From NCBI RefSeq assembly GCF_002838835.1, contig NZ_NHPP01000008.1:186001-250000 (forward strand): a stretch of DNA of 64,000 bases, in the 5' to 3' direction. A program made the position numbers and the translations under genes. Origin of the DNA: Siphonobacter sp. SORGH_AS_0500 (GTDB lineage Bacteria; Bacteroidota; Bacteroidia; Cytophagales; Spirosomataceae). Below the pieces are notes generated by a model. That model was not told the DNA's origin, did not search any database, and worked only from the letters and a program-made list of their open reading frames with translations. Positions 18,324-27,355 of the stretch are shown here, piece after piece (within the stretch, counting starts at the first letter, position 1; the number at the start of each line of letters is the position of its first letter).

Positions 18324-18593
18324 GCTTTAAGCCATTTAATTGATCGTAGCAAAATTGAATAGTAAGGGCGGGCTGACAATTGCCAATTGACAAGAAATAG
18401 TTTCCTGTACCGTTCGAAGTGTTACTTGCAGTGGAGGAAAAGGGCAGTCTAGGGCTAACGATAGTATCAGTGAGTGATGTCTGGTACGTAATGGTTTGCT
18501 AAACACTGGCAACCGAATGCATGATAAGCCTGAAACAGCACGATTAACTTCCCGAAAATTTAAAACTTCCGGGAAGCGGGCATGAGAAAATCA

Positions 18594-20429
18594 CTAACGA
18601 TACCCTTCTGCCTGTAATTCAAACAATTCAGCATACCGGCCATTTTGAAGTAAGAGCTCCTCGTGCGTGCCGATTTCCAGAACCTTGCCACCTTCCAGCA
18701 CCAGGATACGATCAGCCATGCGAACGGTGCTGAAACGGTGCGAAATCAGAACCGCCGTTTTTCCTTTCGTTAACTCCGCAAATCGCTGGAATACTTCGTA
18801 TTCGGCTCGGGCATCGAGGGCAGAAGTGGGTTCGTCCAGGATTAATAGATCGGCTTCCCGCAGATACGCCCGGGCCAGGGCAACTTTTTGCCATTGGCCG
18901 CCTGATAACTCAACGCCACCCGAAAACCGTCGTCCGAGCGGTTGATCGTACTGATGAGGTAAGCCAGCAATGACCTGATCCGCGAGGCTATGTTCGGCTG
19001 CTTTTTCGAGGGCCAATCGGTTCTCCCGTTCCATAATATCGCCCACGGCAATGTTATCTCCCGCCGAAAACTGGAAGCGTAGGTAATCCTGAAAAATGAC
19101 GCCAATGTGTTGTCGTAACTCTTCCAGATCGTAATCCTTCAAGCTATACCCATCCAGTAAAATCTGACCTTCATCGGGATCATAAAGTCGGCCCAGCAGT
19201 TTGACTAAAGTCGTTTTTCCCGCACCGTTTTCCCCGACTAAAGCCAGTTTCTCCCCAGCTTTCAGGGTAAAGCTCAGGTTACGAACGGCCCATTTTTCGG
19301 AGTTGGGATATTTGAAACCCACGTTATCAAAAACAAAGCCCTGCTGAATGGGACTCGGAAAGGAACGTGGCTGAACGGGTGAAATGATTTGAGGCTGAAT
19401 TTCGAAAAATTCGAATAAGTCTTTCAGGTATAAAGCTCCCTGTGAAATGCTGTTGAATCGTCCCAGAATACCTTCCAGTAAACTCCGAACCTGCCGGAAC
19501 GAACCCGCCAGAAAGGTCAGGTCCCCGAGGGTTACCCGGCCCTGAACGGTCTGAAAAATCATGTAACCATAGGCGGAGTAATAACCTACCGTACCGATGG
19601 CGAGTAATAAGCTACCCCAACCCGCCCGTTCAACAGCAAGCTTTCGGTTTTCCTGGAAGTATTGCTCCGAAAGCGTTTGATAGCGATTGATCAGAAAATC
19701 CGACAAACCAAATAACTTGACTTCTTTAGCGGTATCGTCGCTGGCTCCGAGGTAACGGTAATAATCCAGCTCTCGTCGTTGGGGTGTCCAGCCGTAGAGG
19801 AGCGAATAACTTTTAGCGTTGAAGTGTAATTCGCCCAGAAAAGATGGAATAACTGCCACCAGTAATAGCACTAATAACCACGGAGCAAAACTAATTAACC
19901 CGACAGCCAGCGAGGTTATGGTTAGAAAATCCTGAAGTTGCGAGAAGGTTTGCGTCAATAACTGCGTGCGGCCCGCCGTTTGCTGCCGGGCTCGTTCGAG
20001 TTTATCATAAAAAGTCGGGTTTTCGAATTGAGCTAAATCCAGCGTAGCGGCGTGTTTCATCAGCCGAACGGAAGTTTGATGAGCATACCAGTCTCCTAGC
20101 AGGCTTTCACTCAGGGAGATACCCCGGCTTAATAAATCGCTTCCAATCGCCAGTCCAAATTCAATCGCTATCAAGACCCATAAATGCGTAAGGTCTGAGG
20201 AATGAATGGTTGCCAGACGCACTACCTCGTCAATAATCAGCTTACCTACGTACAAACTCATCGTTGGCACTGCCGAACGAAGCAAACGCAGGAAGAGGTT
20301 AAGCAACGTAAGCGAAGGACTGGTTTGCCAGATTTGTTTAAAAAAAGCCGGTAAATTCCGCAGGGCTTCGAAGCGTTCGCGGAAGGTTAGGGAAGTATCA
20401 GAAGATTCAGTATTACGTTTTCTTGCCAT
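18594..20429 (-). CDS. ABC-type exporter, fused permease and ATPase
   Basis: A 611-residue half-transporter. The N-terminal two thirds (about 30-340) hold about six membrane helices of an exporter fold, for example SLTLLNLFLRLLRSAVPTMSLYVG and the FAPWLLVLLLVAVIPSFLG hairpin. The nucleotide-binding domain starts near 365: Walker A GENGAGKTTLVKLLG, Q-loop VIFQDYLRF, signature LSGGQWQKVALARA, Walker B LLILDEPTSALDA and switch His in LISHRFSTV. Substrate cannot be predicted; lipid, drug or peptide export are all possible. It is divergent from the flavoprotein gene at 20583, with a palindrome in the shared upstream region. Confidence 0.92.
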   Translation of the reverse strand: MARKRNTESSDTSLTFRERFEALRNLPAFFKQIWQTSPSLTLLNLFLRLLRSAVPTMSLYVGKLIIDEVVRLATIHSSDLTHLWVLIAIEFGLAIGSDLLSRGISLSESLLGDWYAHQTSVRLMKHAATLDLAQFENPTFYDKLERARQQTAGRTQLLTQTFSQLQDFLTITSLAVGLISFAPWLLVLLLVAVIPSFLGELHFNAKSYSLLYGWTPQRRELDYYRYLGASDDTAKEVKLFGLSDFLINRYQTLSEQYFQENRKLAVERAGWGSLLLAIGTVGYYSAYGYMIFQTVQGRVTLGDLTFLAGSFRQVRSLLEGILGRFNSISQGALYLKDLFEFFEIQPQIISPVQPRSFPSPIQQGFVFDNVGFKYPNSEKWAVRNLSFTLKAGEKLALVGENGAGKTTLVKLLGRLYDPDEGQILLDGYSLKDYDLEELRQHIGVIFQDYLRFQFSAGDNIAVGDIMERENRLALEKAAEHSLADQVIAGLPHQYDQPLGRRFSGGVELSGGQWQKVALARAYLREADLLILDEPTSALDARAEYEVFQRFAELTKGKTAVLISHRFSTVRMADRILVLEGGKVLEIGTHEELLLQNGRYAELFELQAEGYR

Positions 20430-20485
20430 TGTATAAAGTCAACGCAAGTAATACCCAAAAAAATCCCGCCCGGAACTTCTTTAAA

Positions 20486-20500
20486 TGCAACATAGTTGCA
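20486..20500. promoter_or_regulatory. Palindromic operator candidate between divergent ABC exporter and flavoprotein genes
   Basis: TGCAAC-ATA-GTTGCA is a perfect inverted repeat (extended ATGCAACATAGTTGCAA) centred in the 153-base divergent intergenic region. Symmetry and size fit a dimeric winged-helix repressor such as a MarR-type protein. No regulator gene is adjacent. Confidence 0.5.
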
Positions 20501-20582
20501 AAAATATACCAGGGTTCATATTCGCCACTGAAATGGAATATGGAACGCCCTTTTTATCCCTGACATCATACGATCAATCTTT

Positions 20583-21482
20583 ATGAAATTTGACGCAATT
20601 ATTGTGGGCGGCAGTTACGCAGGCCTTTCGGCAGCGATGGCTTTAGGACGTTCTCTTCGGAATGTATTAGTAATTGACGGAGGCGAACCCTGTAATCGGC
20701 AGACGCCCCATTCGCATAATTTTATTACCCAGGATGGACAAACGCCTGCGGCTATTGCAGCTCTGGCAAAGGAGCAGGTGCTAAAGTATCCCACGATTAC
20801 TTTTGTTACAGACAAAGCTATTAAGGCCGAAAAAGTGGACGATAGTTTTGAGATTCGGACGGAATCAGGCAAATGTTTTTCGGGGAAAAAAGTAGTACTG
20901 GCTACAGGGGTTGTGGATCAGATGCGACCCATTCCGGGCTTTGCGGAATGCTGGGGAAACACGGTTATTCATTGCCCCTATTGCCACGGCTACGAAGTGC
21001 GAAATGAAAAAATCGGTATTCTCACGAACAGCGATGCGAGTTATGAGTTTGCCCGGTTGATTAATAATTGGTCCAAAGACATTCGGATATTAACCGACGG
21101 AGATTGCGAAATTCCCGAAGAGAATCTGGAGAAGTTGCACTATAAGAAATTTCCCGTCATCGAAGGAGAAGTTGAAGCTCTGATTCACGAAAATGGAAAG
21201 CTTCAGAAAGTCCTTTTCAAAGACGGGCGAGAGCTGGAATTAACTGCTATTTTCGTACGCGTACCCTTCCAGTTTGCTACCGATCTGCACGAACAACTGG
21301 GCTGTGAACTTAATGATCACGGGCACATAAAGGTTAATGATTTACAGCAGACCTCAGTGCCGGGGGTATACGCGGCGGGCGATGCCACTACGGGCTTCCG
21401 GTCGGTTGCTTCGGCGACTGCTACGGGTAATAAAGCCGGGGCATTAATTAATCATGAGTTGATTCACGAAGAAGATATTTAG
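20583..21482 (+). CDS. Thioredoxin-reductase-like NAD(P)/FAD-dependent oxidoreductase
   Basis: A 299-residue two-dinucleotide-binding flavoprotein. FAD-binding GGSYAGLSAAMALGR (residues 9-23), redox-active disulfide HCPYCHGYE (Cys131 and Cys134), a NAD(P) domain around KIGILTNSDASYEFA, and the C-terminal FAD motif GVYAAGDATTGFRS (about 258-271). The layout is that of the thioredoxin-reductase-like branch common in Bacteroidota, which lacks a known thioredoxin partner in many genomes. It probably takes electrons from NAD(P)H to a disulfide substrate. Monocistronic, with a strong terminator directly after the stop. Confidence 0.9.
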   Translation: MKFDAIIVGGSYAGLSAAMALGRSLRNVLVIDGGEPCNRQTPHSHNFITQDGQTPAAIAALAKEQVLKYPTITFVTDKAIKAEKVDDSFEIRTESGKCFSGKKVVLATGVVDQMRPIPGFAECWGNTVIHCPYCHGYEVRNEKIGILTNSDASYEFARLINNWSKDIRILTDGDCEIPEENLEKLHYKKFPVIEGEVEALIHENGKLQKVLFKDGRELELTAIFVRVPFQFATDLHEQLGCELNDHGHIKVNDLQQTSVPGVYAAGDATTGFRSVASATATGNKAGALINHELIHEEDI

Positions 21483-21487
21483 GAAAG

Positions 21488-21513
21488 GAAGAGCAAATGC
21501 TCTTCTTTTTTAT
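21488..21513 (+). terminator. Rho-independent terminator after the flavoprotein gene
   Basis: Stem GAAGAGCA/TGCTCTTC with a two-base apical gap, followed by TTTTTTAT. Confidence 0.85.
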
Positions 21514-21585
21514 TAAATCGAGGAAATGCAAACGCAATTTGCCTGGGCCGATTAAACCTTCCTACCTTCGAACGATCATGTATAT

Positions 21586-22980
21586 ATGGCAATGAGGGGT
21601 AAATATCACTTAAACTTTTGGGAGATACGTTTACGCAGGTATCTCAAAAAAATCAGCCGTAGTTCGGGCTTTCAACAAATCAATCGCTGGTTCATCGACC
21701 ATAACCTATCGACCGCACCTCTGCGGGCAGCTCCTTTATGGATTGCTTCGGCTTTGGTAGGCTTAATGGCTGTGGGCTATGAAAAAATATTTGCCTGGGT
21801 TGAACATGCCGGGATGCACTGGTACCAAAGTCATCCGTACCTGATTTTCATTACTACGCCACTCTGTTTTTGCGGAGCCTGGTTATTAACGTATTACATG
21901 GCTCCGTCGGCTTCGGGTAGCGGTATTCCCCAATTGATGGCTGCCGTAGATTTGGCCGAAACGAAAGCCCACTGGAAAGTCGATAAGTTATTAAGCATCC
22001 GCATTGCCTTGGTAAAGGTAGCTAGCAATCTGGTTTTGCTTTTGGGCGGAGGAGCGACGGGGCGAGAAGGCCCAACGCTTCAGATTGCCGGATCTATTTT
22101 TGAGTCGATTTACCGACTGATTCCTATTACCTGGAATAAAGTTTCACAGCGGGTGATGATCGTTACCGGGGGAGCTGCCGGTTTGGCCGCCGCCTTCAAT
22201 ACGCCTTTGGGTGGTATTGTATACGTGGTGGAAGAGCTTACCAAGGCTCACCTGGCCGTTTTCCGAACAGCGGTACTTAGCTCGGTGATTATTGCGGGTA
22301 TGACTAGTCAGTTTTTACTCGGGCCTTATCTGTTTTTGGGATTTCCTAAAATTACCCGCTTACCCCTTGAGTATATCTGGCTGGTGGTTGGTATTGCCTT
22401 CATAACTGGCCTGGCGGGTTCTGCTTTTACCAAGTTATTACTGTTGATTTCAGCCCTTCGAAAACGCTTTCAGGGACTCACCCGACAGCTCCTGTTCGTT
22501 ACTGGACTGGGCCTTTTGTTTGCCGGAATTATTTATTTCTCAGGCATTCAGGCCATGGGGTCGGGTAAGGAGTTAATCAATCAGGCTCTGTTTGAGGGCA
22601 CGCAGCATATTGCCTGGTATGCTTTCCCGGTTCGTTTTATTGGCAATGCCCTGTCATTTTCAGCGGGAGGAGCCGCCGGAATTTTTGCTACTTCATTATC
22701 TTCCGGGGCTATGCTAAGTTCCTTTTTGCTGGAATATGCCATTACGATTCCCACGCAACACCATAACCTATTGATCTTGGTAGGTATGATTGGTTTTCTT
22801 ACCGGAGTAACCCGCACGCCATTTACCTCCGCCATTCTCGTGCTGGAAATGACCGATCGACATTCTGCCATTTTCTACTTTTTACTGGCGGGCATCATTG
22901 CCAATGTAGCGGCCAGTCTTATTCTCCGTCATTCCTTTTACGAAATTCGAAAAGAAGAATTCCTGACTCAACCGGCTTAA
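21586..22980 (+). CDS. ClC-family chloride channel or H+/Cl- exchanger
   Basis: A 464-residue polytopic membrane protein with three ClC filter motifs: GSGIPQLMAAVD (about 105-116, normally GSGIPE), GREGPTLQIAGS (about 155-166, keeping the gating Glu) and GGAAGIFATSLSSGAML (about 362-378; the usual GxFxP has Thr-Ser instead of Pro). The C-terminus lacks CBS domains. The gating Glu suggests selective anion passage; whether it is a channel or an exchanger cannot be decided because the internal proton Glu was not located. ATG codons at 21586 and 21592 are both possible starts. Followed by a 14-bp terminator. Confidence 0.9.
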   Translation: MAMRGKYHLNFWEIRLRRYLKKISRSSGFQQINRWFIDHNLSTAPLRAAPLWIASALVGLMAVGYEKIFAWVEHAGMHWYQSHPYLIFITTPLCFCGAWLLTYYMAPSASGSGIPQLMAAVDLAETKAHWKVDKLLSIRIALVKVASNLVLLLGGGATGREGPTLQIAGSIFESIYRLIPITWNKVSQRVMIVTGGAAGLAAAFNTPLGGIVYVVEELTKAHLAVFRTAVLSSVIIAGMTSQFLLGPYLFLGFPKITRLPLEYIWLVVGIAFITGLAGSAFTKLLLLISALRKRFQGLTRQLLFVTGLGLLFAGIIYFSGIQAMGSGKELINQALFEGTQHIAWYAFPVRFIGNALSFSAGGAAGIFATSLSSGAMLSSFLLEYAITIPTQHHNLLILVGMIGFLTGVTRTPFTSAILVLEMTDRHSAIFYFLLAGIIANVAASLILRHSFYEIRKEEFLTQPA

Positions 22981-23012
22981 TTTAATCCTTAGGTATTGAT
23001 TGATAGTTCTTG

Positions 23013-23056
23013 GAAAAAGTCTGACCCATTTCATGAAAAATTGGTCAGACTTTTTC
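23013..23056 (+). terminator. Terminator after the ClC gene
   Basis: Perfect 14-base-pair stem GAAAAAGTCTGACC/GGTCAGACTTTTTC with a 16-base loop and T-rich 3' arm. A-rich left arm makes it usable in both directions. Confidence 0.82.
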
Positions 23057-23161
23057 TTTAGGAAGAGCTTAGTAAAGAACCTCCCACTCAAAACCATAGG
23101 CCGAAGGCACTCCAACTCAAATACATTTCGTATTTTCCCTTTTCAAAACTTCGTACTCCCC

Positions 23162-24928
23162 ATGAAATATCTGTCCCTTTTAGCTATTCCTGTTTTATTA
23201 ATCACCAGCGTTTCCTGTCGGAAAAATTCGCAAAAACTCAGTAAAGGAGCCTACGAATTCATTACGGACGACCCGAACGCCAAGCCTTTTATTTCCGATA
23301 AAAAAGGTGTTTTTGAAAAACACGTGATGGTGGCTTCGGCTCACCCGGCAGCTTCAAAAGTAGGGGCAGAGGTCATGAAAAAAGGAGGTAATGCGGTTGA
23401 TGCAGCCGTTGCTACGTTCTTTGCTTTAGCCGTGGTTCACCCTTCGGCGGGAAACCTGGGTGGCGGAGGTTACATGGTATTTCGGGATAAAACCGGACAA
23501 AGTTTTGCTCTGGATTTTCGTGAAAAAGCTCCGTCAGCGGCTTTCCGTGATATGTATCTGGATTCGCTGGGTAACGTCGTACCTAACATGGCCTGGCTGG
23601 GACCTTCGGCAAGTGGTGTACCGGGCTCGGTAGATGGCATGGTAATGGCCCATCAGAAATTTGGGAAAATGAGTTGGAGAGAAGTCCTTCAACCCGCCAT
23701 TGATCTGGCCGAAAAAGGGGTGTCGCTCACTGAAAATGAAGCCAAAGGACTGAATCGGGTGCGTTCAGATATTAAAAAATACAATCCCGGTGAGCCTTAT
23801 TTCCTGAAAATGGAACCCGATACGCTGTGGAAAACAGGCGAAAATTTTGTTCAGGTTGATTTAGGGAAAACGCTCCGCCGCATTCAGGAAAAAGGGCGGG
23901 CGGGCTTTTATGAAGGCGAGACCGCTGCTTTGTTAATCAAAGAAATGTCCGTAGCAAAAGCCCCCATTGTGCAGAAAGATCTGGATGACTATCATTCGGC
24001 CTGGCGAACGCCCATCGCGGATACCTATCGTGGGTATAAAATCATTTCCATGTCGCCGACTTCTTCGGGGGGAATTGCCCTGGTTCAGTTAATGAAGATG
24101 GTGGAACCATTCCCTCTCAAACGCTGGGGCTGGCACTCGGATTCGACGACGCAGGTTGTTATCGAAGCCGAACGTCGGGTGTATGCGGACCGGGCTAAGT
24201 GGCTGGGCGATCCTGATTTCTTCAAAGTTCCGGCTAAAGAGTTACTGGAACCTGCATATCTGAAAAAACGCTGGAGCGATTTCAACTGGGCCCAAGCCAG
24301 CGACTCGAAAGCCATTTCGGGTGGAGCTATAGCGGGTTATGAAAGTAATGAAACCACCCATTTTTCGGTGGTCGATGAGGAAGGCAATGCAGTGTCGATC
24401 ACCACGACGATTAATAATGGGTACGGCAGCCGGGTTGTGGTAAACGGAGCCGGATTTTTGATGAATGATGAAATGGAAGATTTTGCCGTAAAACCCGGCG
24501 TGCCTAACATTTACGGATTAGTTGGAGCGGAGGCTAACTCGGTTCAACCCGGTAAGCGAATGCTTTCCAGCATGACGCCTACGATTGTGGAAAAAGACGG
24601 GAAGTTATTCATGGTAGTTGGAACACCCGGCGGCTCAACGATTATTACCAGCGTTTTTCAAACGATTAGTAACGTCATTGACCACGGCATGGGCATGCAG
24701 GAAGCGGTCAATGCTCTGAAATTCCACCACCAGTGGTTACCTGACCGCACAACTTACGAACGCGGTGGTTTTTCAGATAAAGTGCTCAATACCCTGAAAA
24801 GTAAAGGATATGTCATCGAGCCTCAGACCGGAACACTGGGTCGTATGGATTGCATTCTGGTATTACCTAATGGCTCGCTCGAAGGAGGTTCCGATCCCCG
24901 GGCGGATGATACCAGCGTGGGTTGGTAA
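23162..24928 (+). CDS. ggt: Gamma-glutamyltransferase (glutathione hydrolase), lipoprotein
   Basis: Ntn-hydrolase that cleaves gamma-glutamyl bonds of glutathione. I start it at the ATG at 23162, giving MKYLSLLAIPVLLITSVSCRK, a lipoprotein signal with Cys at about residue 20; the longer open frame begins inside the upstream terminator. The protein is about 588 residues. Landmarks: HPAASKVGAEVMKKGGNAVDAAVAT, HPSAGNLGGGGYMV, the autoprocessing site NETTHFSVVDEEGNAVSITTT whose first Thr of TTH is the nucleophile, and GTPGGSTIITSVFQ. It should be cleaved into large and small subunits and reside in the periplasm, anchored by lipid. Confidence 0.94.
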   Translation: MKYLSLLAIPVLLITSVSCRKNSQKLSKGAYEFITDDPNAKPFISDKKGVFEKHVMVASAHPAASKVGAEVMKKGGNAVDAAVATFFALAVVHPSAGNLGGGGYMVFRDKTGQSFALDFREKAPSAAFRDMYLDSLGNVVPNMAWLGPSASGVPGSVDGMVMAHQKFGKMSWREVLQPAIDLAEKGVSLTENEAKGLNRVRSDIKKYNPGEPYFLKMEPDTLWKTGENFVQVDLGKTLRRIQEKGRAGFYEGETAALLIKEMSVAKAPIVQKDLDDYHSAWRTPIADTYRGYKIISMSPTSSGGIALVQLMKMVEPFPLKRWGWHSDSTTQVVIEAERRVYADRAKWLGDPDFFKVPAKELLEPAYLKKRWSDFNWAQASDSKAISGGAIAGYESNETTHFSVVDEEGNAVSITTTINNGYGSRVVVNGAGFLMNDEMEDFAVKPGVPNIYGLVGAEANSVQPGKRMLSSMTPTIVEKDGKLFMVVGTPGGSTIITSVFQTISNVIDHGMGMQEAVNALKFHHQWLPDRTTYERGGFSDKVLNTLKSKGYVIEPQTGTLGRMDCILVLPNGSLEGGSDPRADDTSVGW

Positions 24929-24935
24929 GTAATAC

Positions 24936-24978
24936 AAAAGCAGAGAGCCTGATCGATTCGATCAGGCTCTCTGCTTTT
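24936..24978. terminator. Bidirectional terminator between ggt and the basic repeat protein gene
   Basis: Twenty-one base pairs: AAAAGCAGAGAGCCTGATCGA and its near-perfect reverse complement around a one-base centre, with A/T tracts on both ends. It separates convergent genes. Confidence 0.9.
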
Positions 24979-24991
24979 CTTAGTATATTGA

Positions 24992-25441
24992 CTACATTTT
25001 GACTTTGCTATCCTTGTCCAGATACGTTTTGTTACCGCTGGAGTTGATGTAATACTGACCCCCTTTGGCTCCTACGTAAATGTTACGACCTTTGGCATCT
25101 TTGCCTACCATTTTGTCCGTTCCGGCTACTTTTTTCTGAACCGTAGCGTCGGCTTCGTCTTTGGTTACCTTTTGAGTTACTTTTTTAGTCTCAGCCTTCA
25201 CCTCCTTCGCTCCCTGCTTTACATCCGCTTTGACTTCTTTCGCTTCTTTCTTTACGTCAGTTTTTGCTTCTTTTACTTCCTTATCGACCTTGGTTTTTAC
25301 TTCCTTAGCTTTCACGTCGGCTTTTGCCTTGGTTTCCTTGGCATCGACCTTGGCTTTTTTTACTTTATCTTCTGCAGATTGAGCCTGCGTGGTAAATGTA
25401 ACTCCTAAAAATAGTAGAGCTACGGCCAGTAACTTGTTCAT
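24992..25441 (-). CDS. Secreted Lys/Ala/Glu-rich repeat protein with PBCV basic adaptor-like C-terminus
   Basis: A 149-residue exported protein. Signal peptide MNKLLAVALLFLGVTFTTQAQ, then about 75 residues of degenerate 11-residue-like repeats of the KEVKxxVK(K/Q)xAKEVKA type, all helical and strongly charged, resembling LEA or histone-H1-like tails. The last 35 residues GKDAKGRNIYVGAKGGQYY and NSSGNKTYLDKD match the short PBCV-specific basic adaptor pattern (G-(R/K)-x-IYxGxxGGxYYxNxxGxKTY). The combination suggests an envelope or surface-binding protein. Function unknown. Single gene, convergent with ggt. Confidence 0.75.
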   Translation of the reverse strand: MNKLLAVALLFLGVTFTTQAQSAEDKVKKAKVDAKETKAKADVKAKEVKTKVDKEVKEAKTDVKKEAKEVKADVKQGAKEVKAETKKVTQKVTKDEADATVQKKVAGTDKMVGKDAKGRNIYVGAKGGQYYINSSGNKTYLDKDSKVKM

Positions 25442-25683
25442 AAACTTGGTTGTTAAGATTGAAAATTAAAGTTTGTTTCAGGCAATATTATTCATTAACG
25501 GTACTTCATCAAAAAGACTGTACGAACCGTTGGGGGAATTTTGTTAAAAAGTCATCAAGTGTTTGATTGTCAGTAAATTAAGGTAGGTTAAATCTTCATT
25601 AATACGCTTTTATACCACAAAAGACGGGCTGAATTAGCTTGTTTTTTATACCTTACCTTTTCAAACCAGACTTTAATCATTCC

Positions 25684-26523
25684 TTGAAACTTTATACTAT
25701 TGACGCTGGTCATTTTAAGCTTGACGGTGGGTCCATGTTTGGTGTAGTGCCAAAAGTGCTCTGGCAAAAACTTACCGAGACGGATGCTAATAATCATGTG
25801 CCATTGGCCATGCGATGTTTATTAATCGAAACCAGCGATCGGCTGATTCTGGTGGATTGTGGGATGGGCGATAAGCAGGAAGCTCGCTGGCAAAATTTCT
25901 ATTACCGTCACGGCGAAGGCGATTTAATCCAGTCCATTCAAAAAGCTGGCTTTAGTCCGAATGAAGTAACGGACGTATTGCTGAGTCACCTGCATTTTGA
26001 CCACTGCGGAGGAGCGGTGCAATGGAACAGCCGGCGGGATGGGTATGAGTTAACCTTCCCAAAGGCTCATTACTGGACTCACAGTGATCACTGGGCCTGG
26101 GCCATGAAACCCAATCCCCGGGAGAAATCAACTTTTTTAAAGGAGAATATACTTCCCATGCAGGAATCCGGCCAGTTGAAATTTGTGGATCAGGAATCCT
26201 TTGGCACGGAAATAGAGCTACTGACGATGAATGGGCATACCGAAAAAATGCTATTACCCAAAATCAAAGTAGGGGAGCAGACCGTAGTATTTACGGCCGA
26301 TTTATTACCCACCTCGGCCCACGTGCCCATCAATTACGTAATGAGTTACGACATCCGGCCTCTGGATTCGATGATGGAAAAAGAGAAATTTTATGAACAA
26401 GCCCTTGCTGAAAACTGGATTCTTTTCTCCGATCACGATCCGCTTCACGAAGCTCTGACCATTCAACAGACTGAAAAAGGGTATCGTTTGAAAGAAGCAG
26501 GACCCTTAACCGAATTCCTTTAA
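25684..26523 (+). CDS. MBL-fold metallo-hydrolase
   Basis: Metallo-beta-lactamase-fold protein of 279 residues from the TTG at 25684 (MKLYTIDAGHFKLDGGSMFGVVPK), which matches the start typical of Bacteroidota relatives; an earlier TTG at 25639 would add 15 unlikely residues. Metal ligands: SHLHFDHCGG (HxHxDH), His in NGHTEKM, Asp in FTADLL and the final His in SDHDP. The fold hydrolyses lactones, esters or phosphoesters; the substrate is unknown. The next small gene starts 15 bases after its stop. Confidence 0.88.
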   Translation: MKLYTIDAGHFKLDGGSMFGVVPKVLWQKLTETDANNHVPLAMRCLLIETSDRLILVDCGMGDKQEARWQNFYYRHGEGDLIQSIQKAGFSPNEVTDVLLSHLHFDHCGGAVQWNSRRDGYELTFPKAHYWTHSDHWAWAMKPNPREKSTFLKENILPMQESGQLKFVDQESFGTEIELLTMNGHTEKMLLPKIKVGEQTVVFTADLLPTSAHVPINYVMSYDIRPLDSMMEKEKFYEQALAENWILFSDHDPLHEALTIQQTEKGYRLKEAGPLTEFL

Positions 26524-26538
26524 ACCAAATAGTTAGCC

Positions 26539-26730
26539 ATGAACCATTCGCAACAACCCGACGAAGACAACTTTATCCAACGAAATACAGCGGAAGGAGA
26601 AGAAGAAAAGAAAAGCAAGCCCGAAGACATTCCGCAGGAAAATGTATTGCCTTTGAATCCAACATCTGAAGAGCCAGAGGAAGCAAAAAACGGCAATGAT
26701 GATTTTGTAGAACGGAACGACGAGGATTAG
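26539..26730 (+). CDS. Small acidic hypothetical protein
   Basis: A 63-residue, very acidic and low-complexity protein (EGEEEKKSKPED, SEEPEEAKNGNDD) beginning MNHSQQPDEDNF. I do not recognise a family; it looks disordered. It follows the MBL gene by 15 bases and is followed by a hairpin, which supports real cotranscription. No function is suggested. Confidence 0.6.
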   Translation: MNHSQQPDEDNFIQRNTAEGEEEKKSKPEDIPQENVLPLNPTSEEPEEAKNGNDDFVERNDED

Positions 26731-26740
26731 AAAGAATAAA

Positions 26741-26769
26741 AAACGCTCCCGTGATGCACAGGAGCGTTT
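26741..26769 (+). terminator. Hairpin after the MBL/acidic protein pair
   Basis: AAACGCTCC/GGAGCGTTT nine-bp perfect stem with an 11-base loop. The T tract is short (CGTTTC), so termination is likely but not certain. Confidence 0.6.
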
Positions 26770-26926
26770 CAAAATCTTAACCTCTAAACCTATTTATGAT
26801 TCAAAGGTAGAGCGGAGAACAATGCTGAAATTTGTTATTCTATCAACTGTATGGTTTATACGTTAGACAGTAATTTTTGCCCCCAGAACGGTACATTATA
26901 CGTCATAAAAAGTTCGGCATGAAAGC

Positions 26927-26957
26927 TTGCATAAAATGCCAGGAGTTACTATCTTTG
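26927..26957 (+). promoter_or_regulatory. Bacteroidota-type promoter for the small RNA candidate
   Basis: TTG (26927-26929), 20-base spacer, then TATCTTTG (26950-26957), a perfect match to TAnnTTTG. Predicted transcription start near 26963. Confidence 0.65.
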
Positions 26958-26962
26958 AATCA

Positions 26963-27038
26963 ACCCCTCCTATCTCTCTGTTTGCAAAACCTGATAGGAG
27001 TTAAGAAAGCCTGGCATGGTGTCGGGCTTTCTTTTTTT
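26963..27038 (+). ncRNA. Candidate small RNA of about 75 nt
   Basis: Starts at the predicted start site of the promoter at 26927-26957. It folds as two adjacent hairpins: CTCCTATC/GATAGGAG (26967-27000) and the terminator GAAAGCC/GGCTTTC followed by seven T (27005-27038). The sequence lacks a plausible open frame of its own. Promoter, stem and terminator spacing make a discrete transcript likely; I do not recognise an RNA family. Confidence 0.5.
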
Positions 27039-27355
27039 GTGGGTAGCCTATTTGTAAATAGAGACACGTAAAGGCACTTTTGACAGTTCTGCTGATAGGG
27101 CTTTGTGGGGTTGGCGGAGAGATATGGGTTGGTTGGAAAAATATAAGCCCTTTCTTCGTATCGTTTTTCCCTTCTTCGATCGCAAGTAGAGATTAAGTAT
27201 ACTAGGTATAGTAGAACGAAAAGCATGTAAAAACTGCATTTCGTAGTCTGAAATCAACCATTAATCGAGAACCTAGGACAAACATGCCTTCTTTGCTGTA
27301 CTTTAGCATCACTAAATCATTCAGATGAGTGGCGGCTTGGAAGAGTGATTTACAG

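Noticed and set aside
26877-27071. 64-codon open frame as a gene
   Set aside because: It spans a promoter, hairpin and terminator, has no family-like features and no neighbours in an operon.
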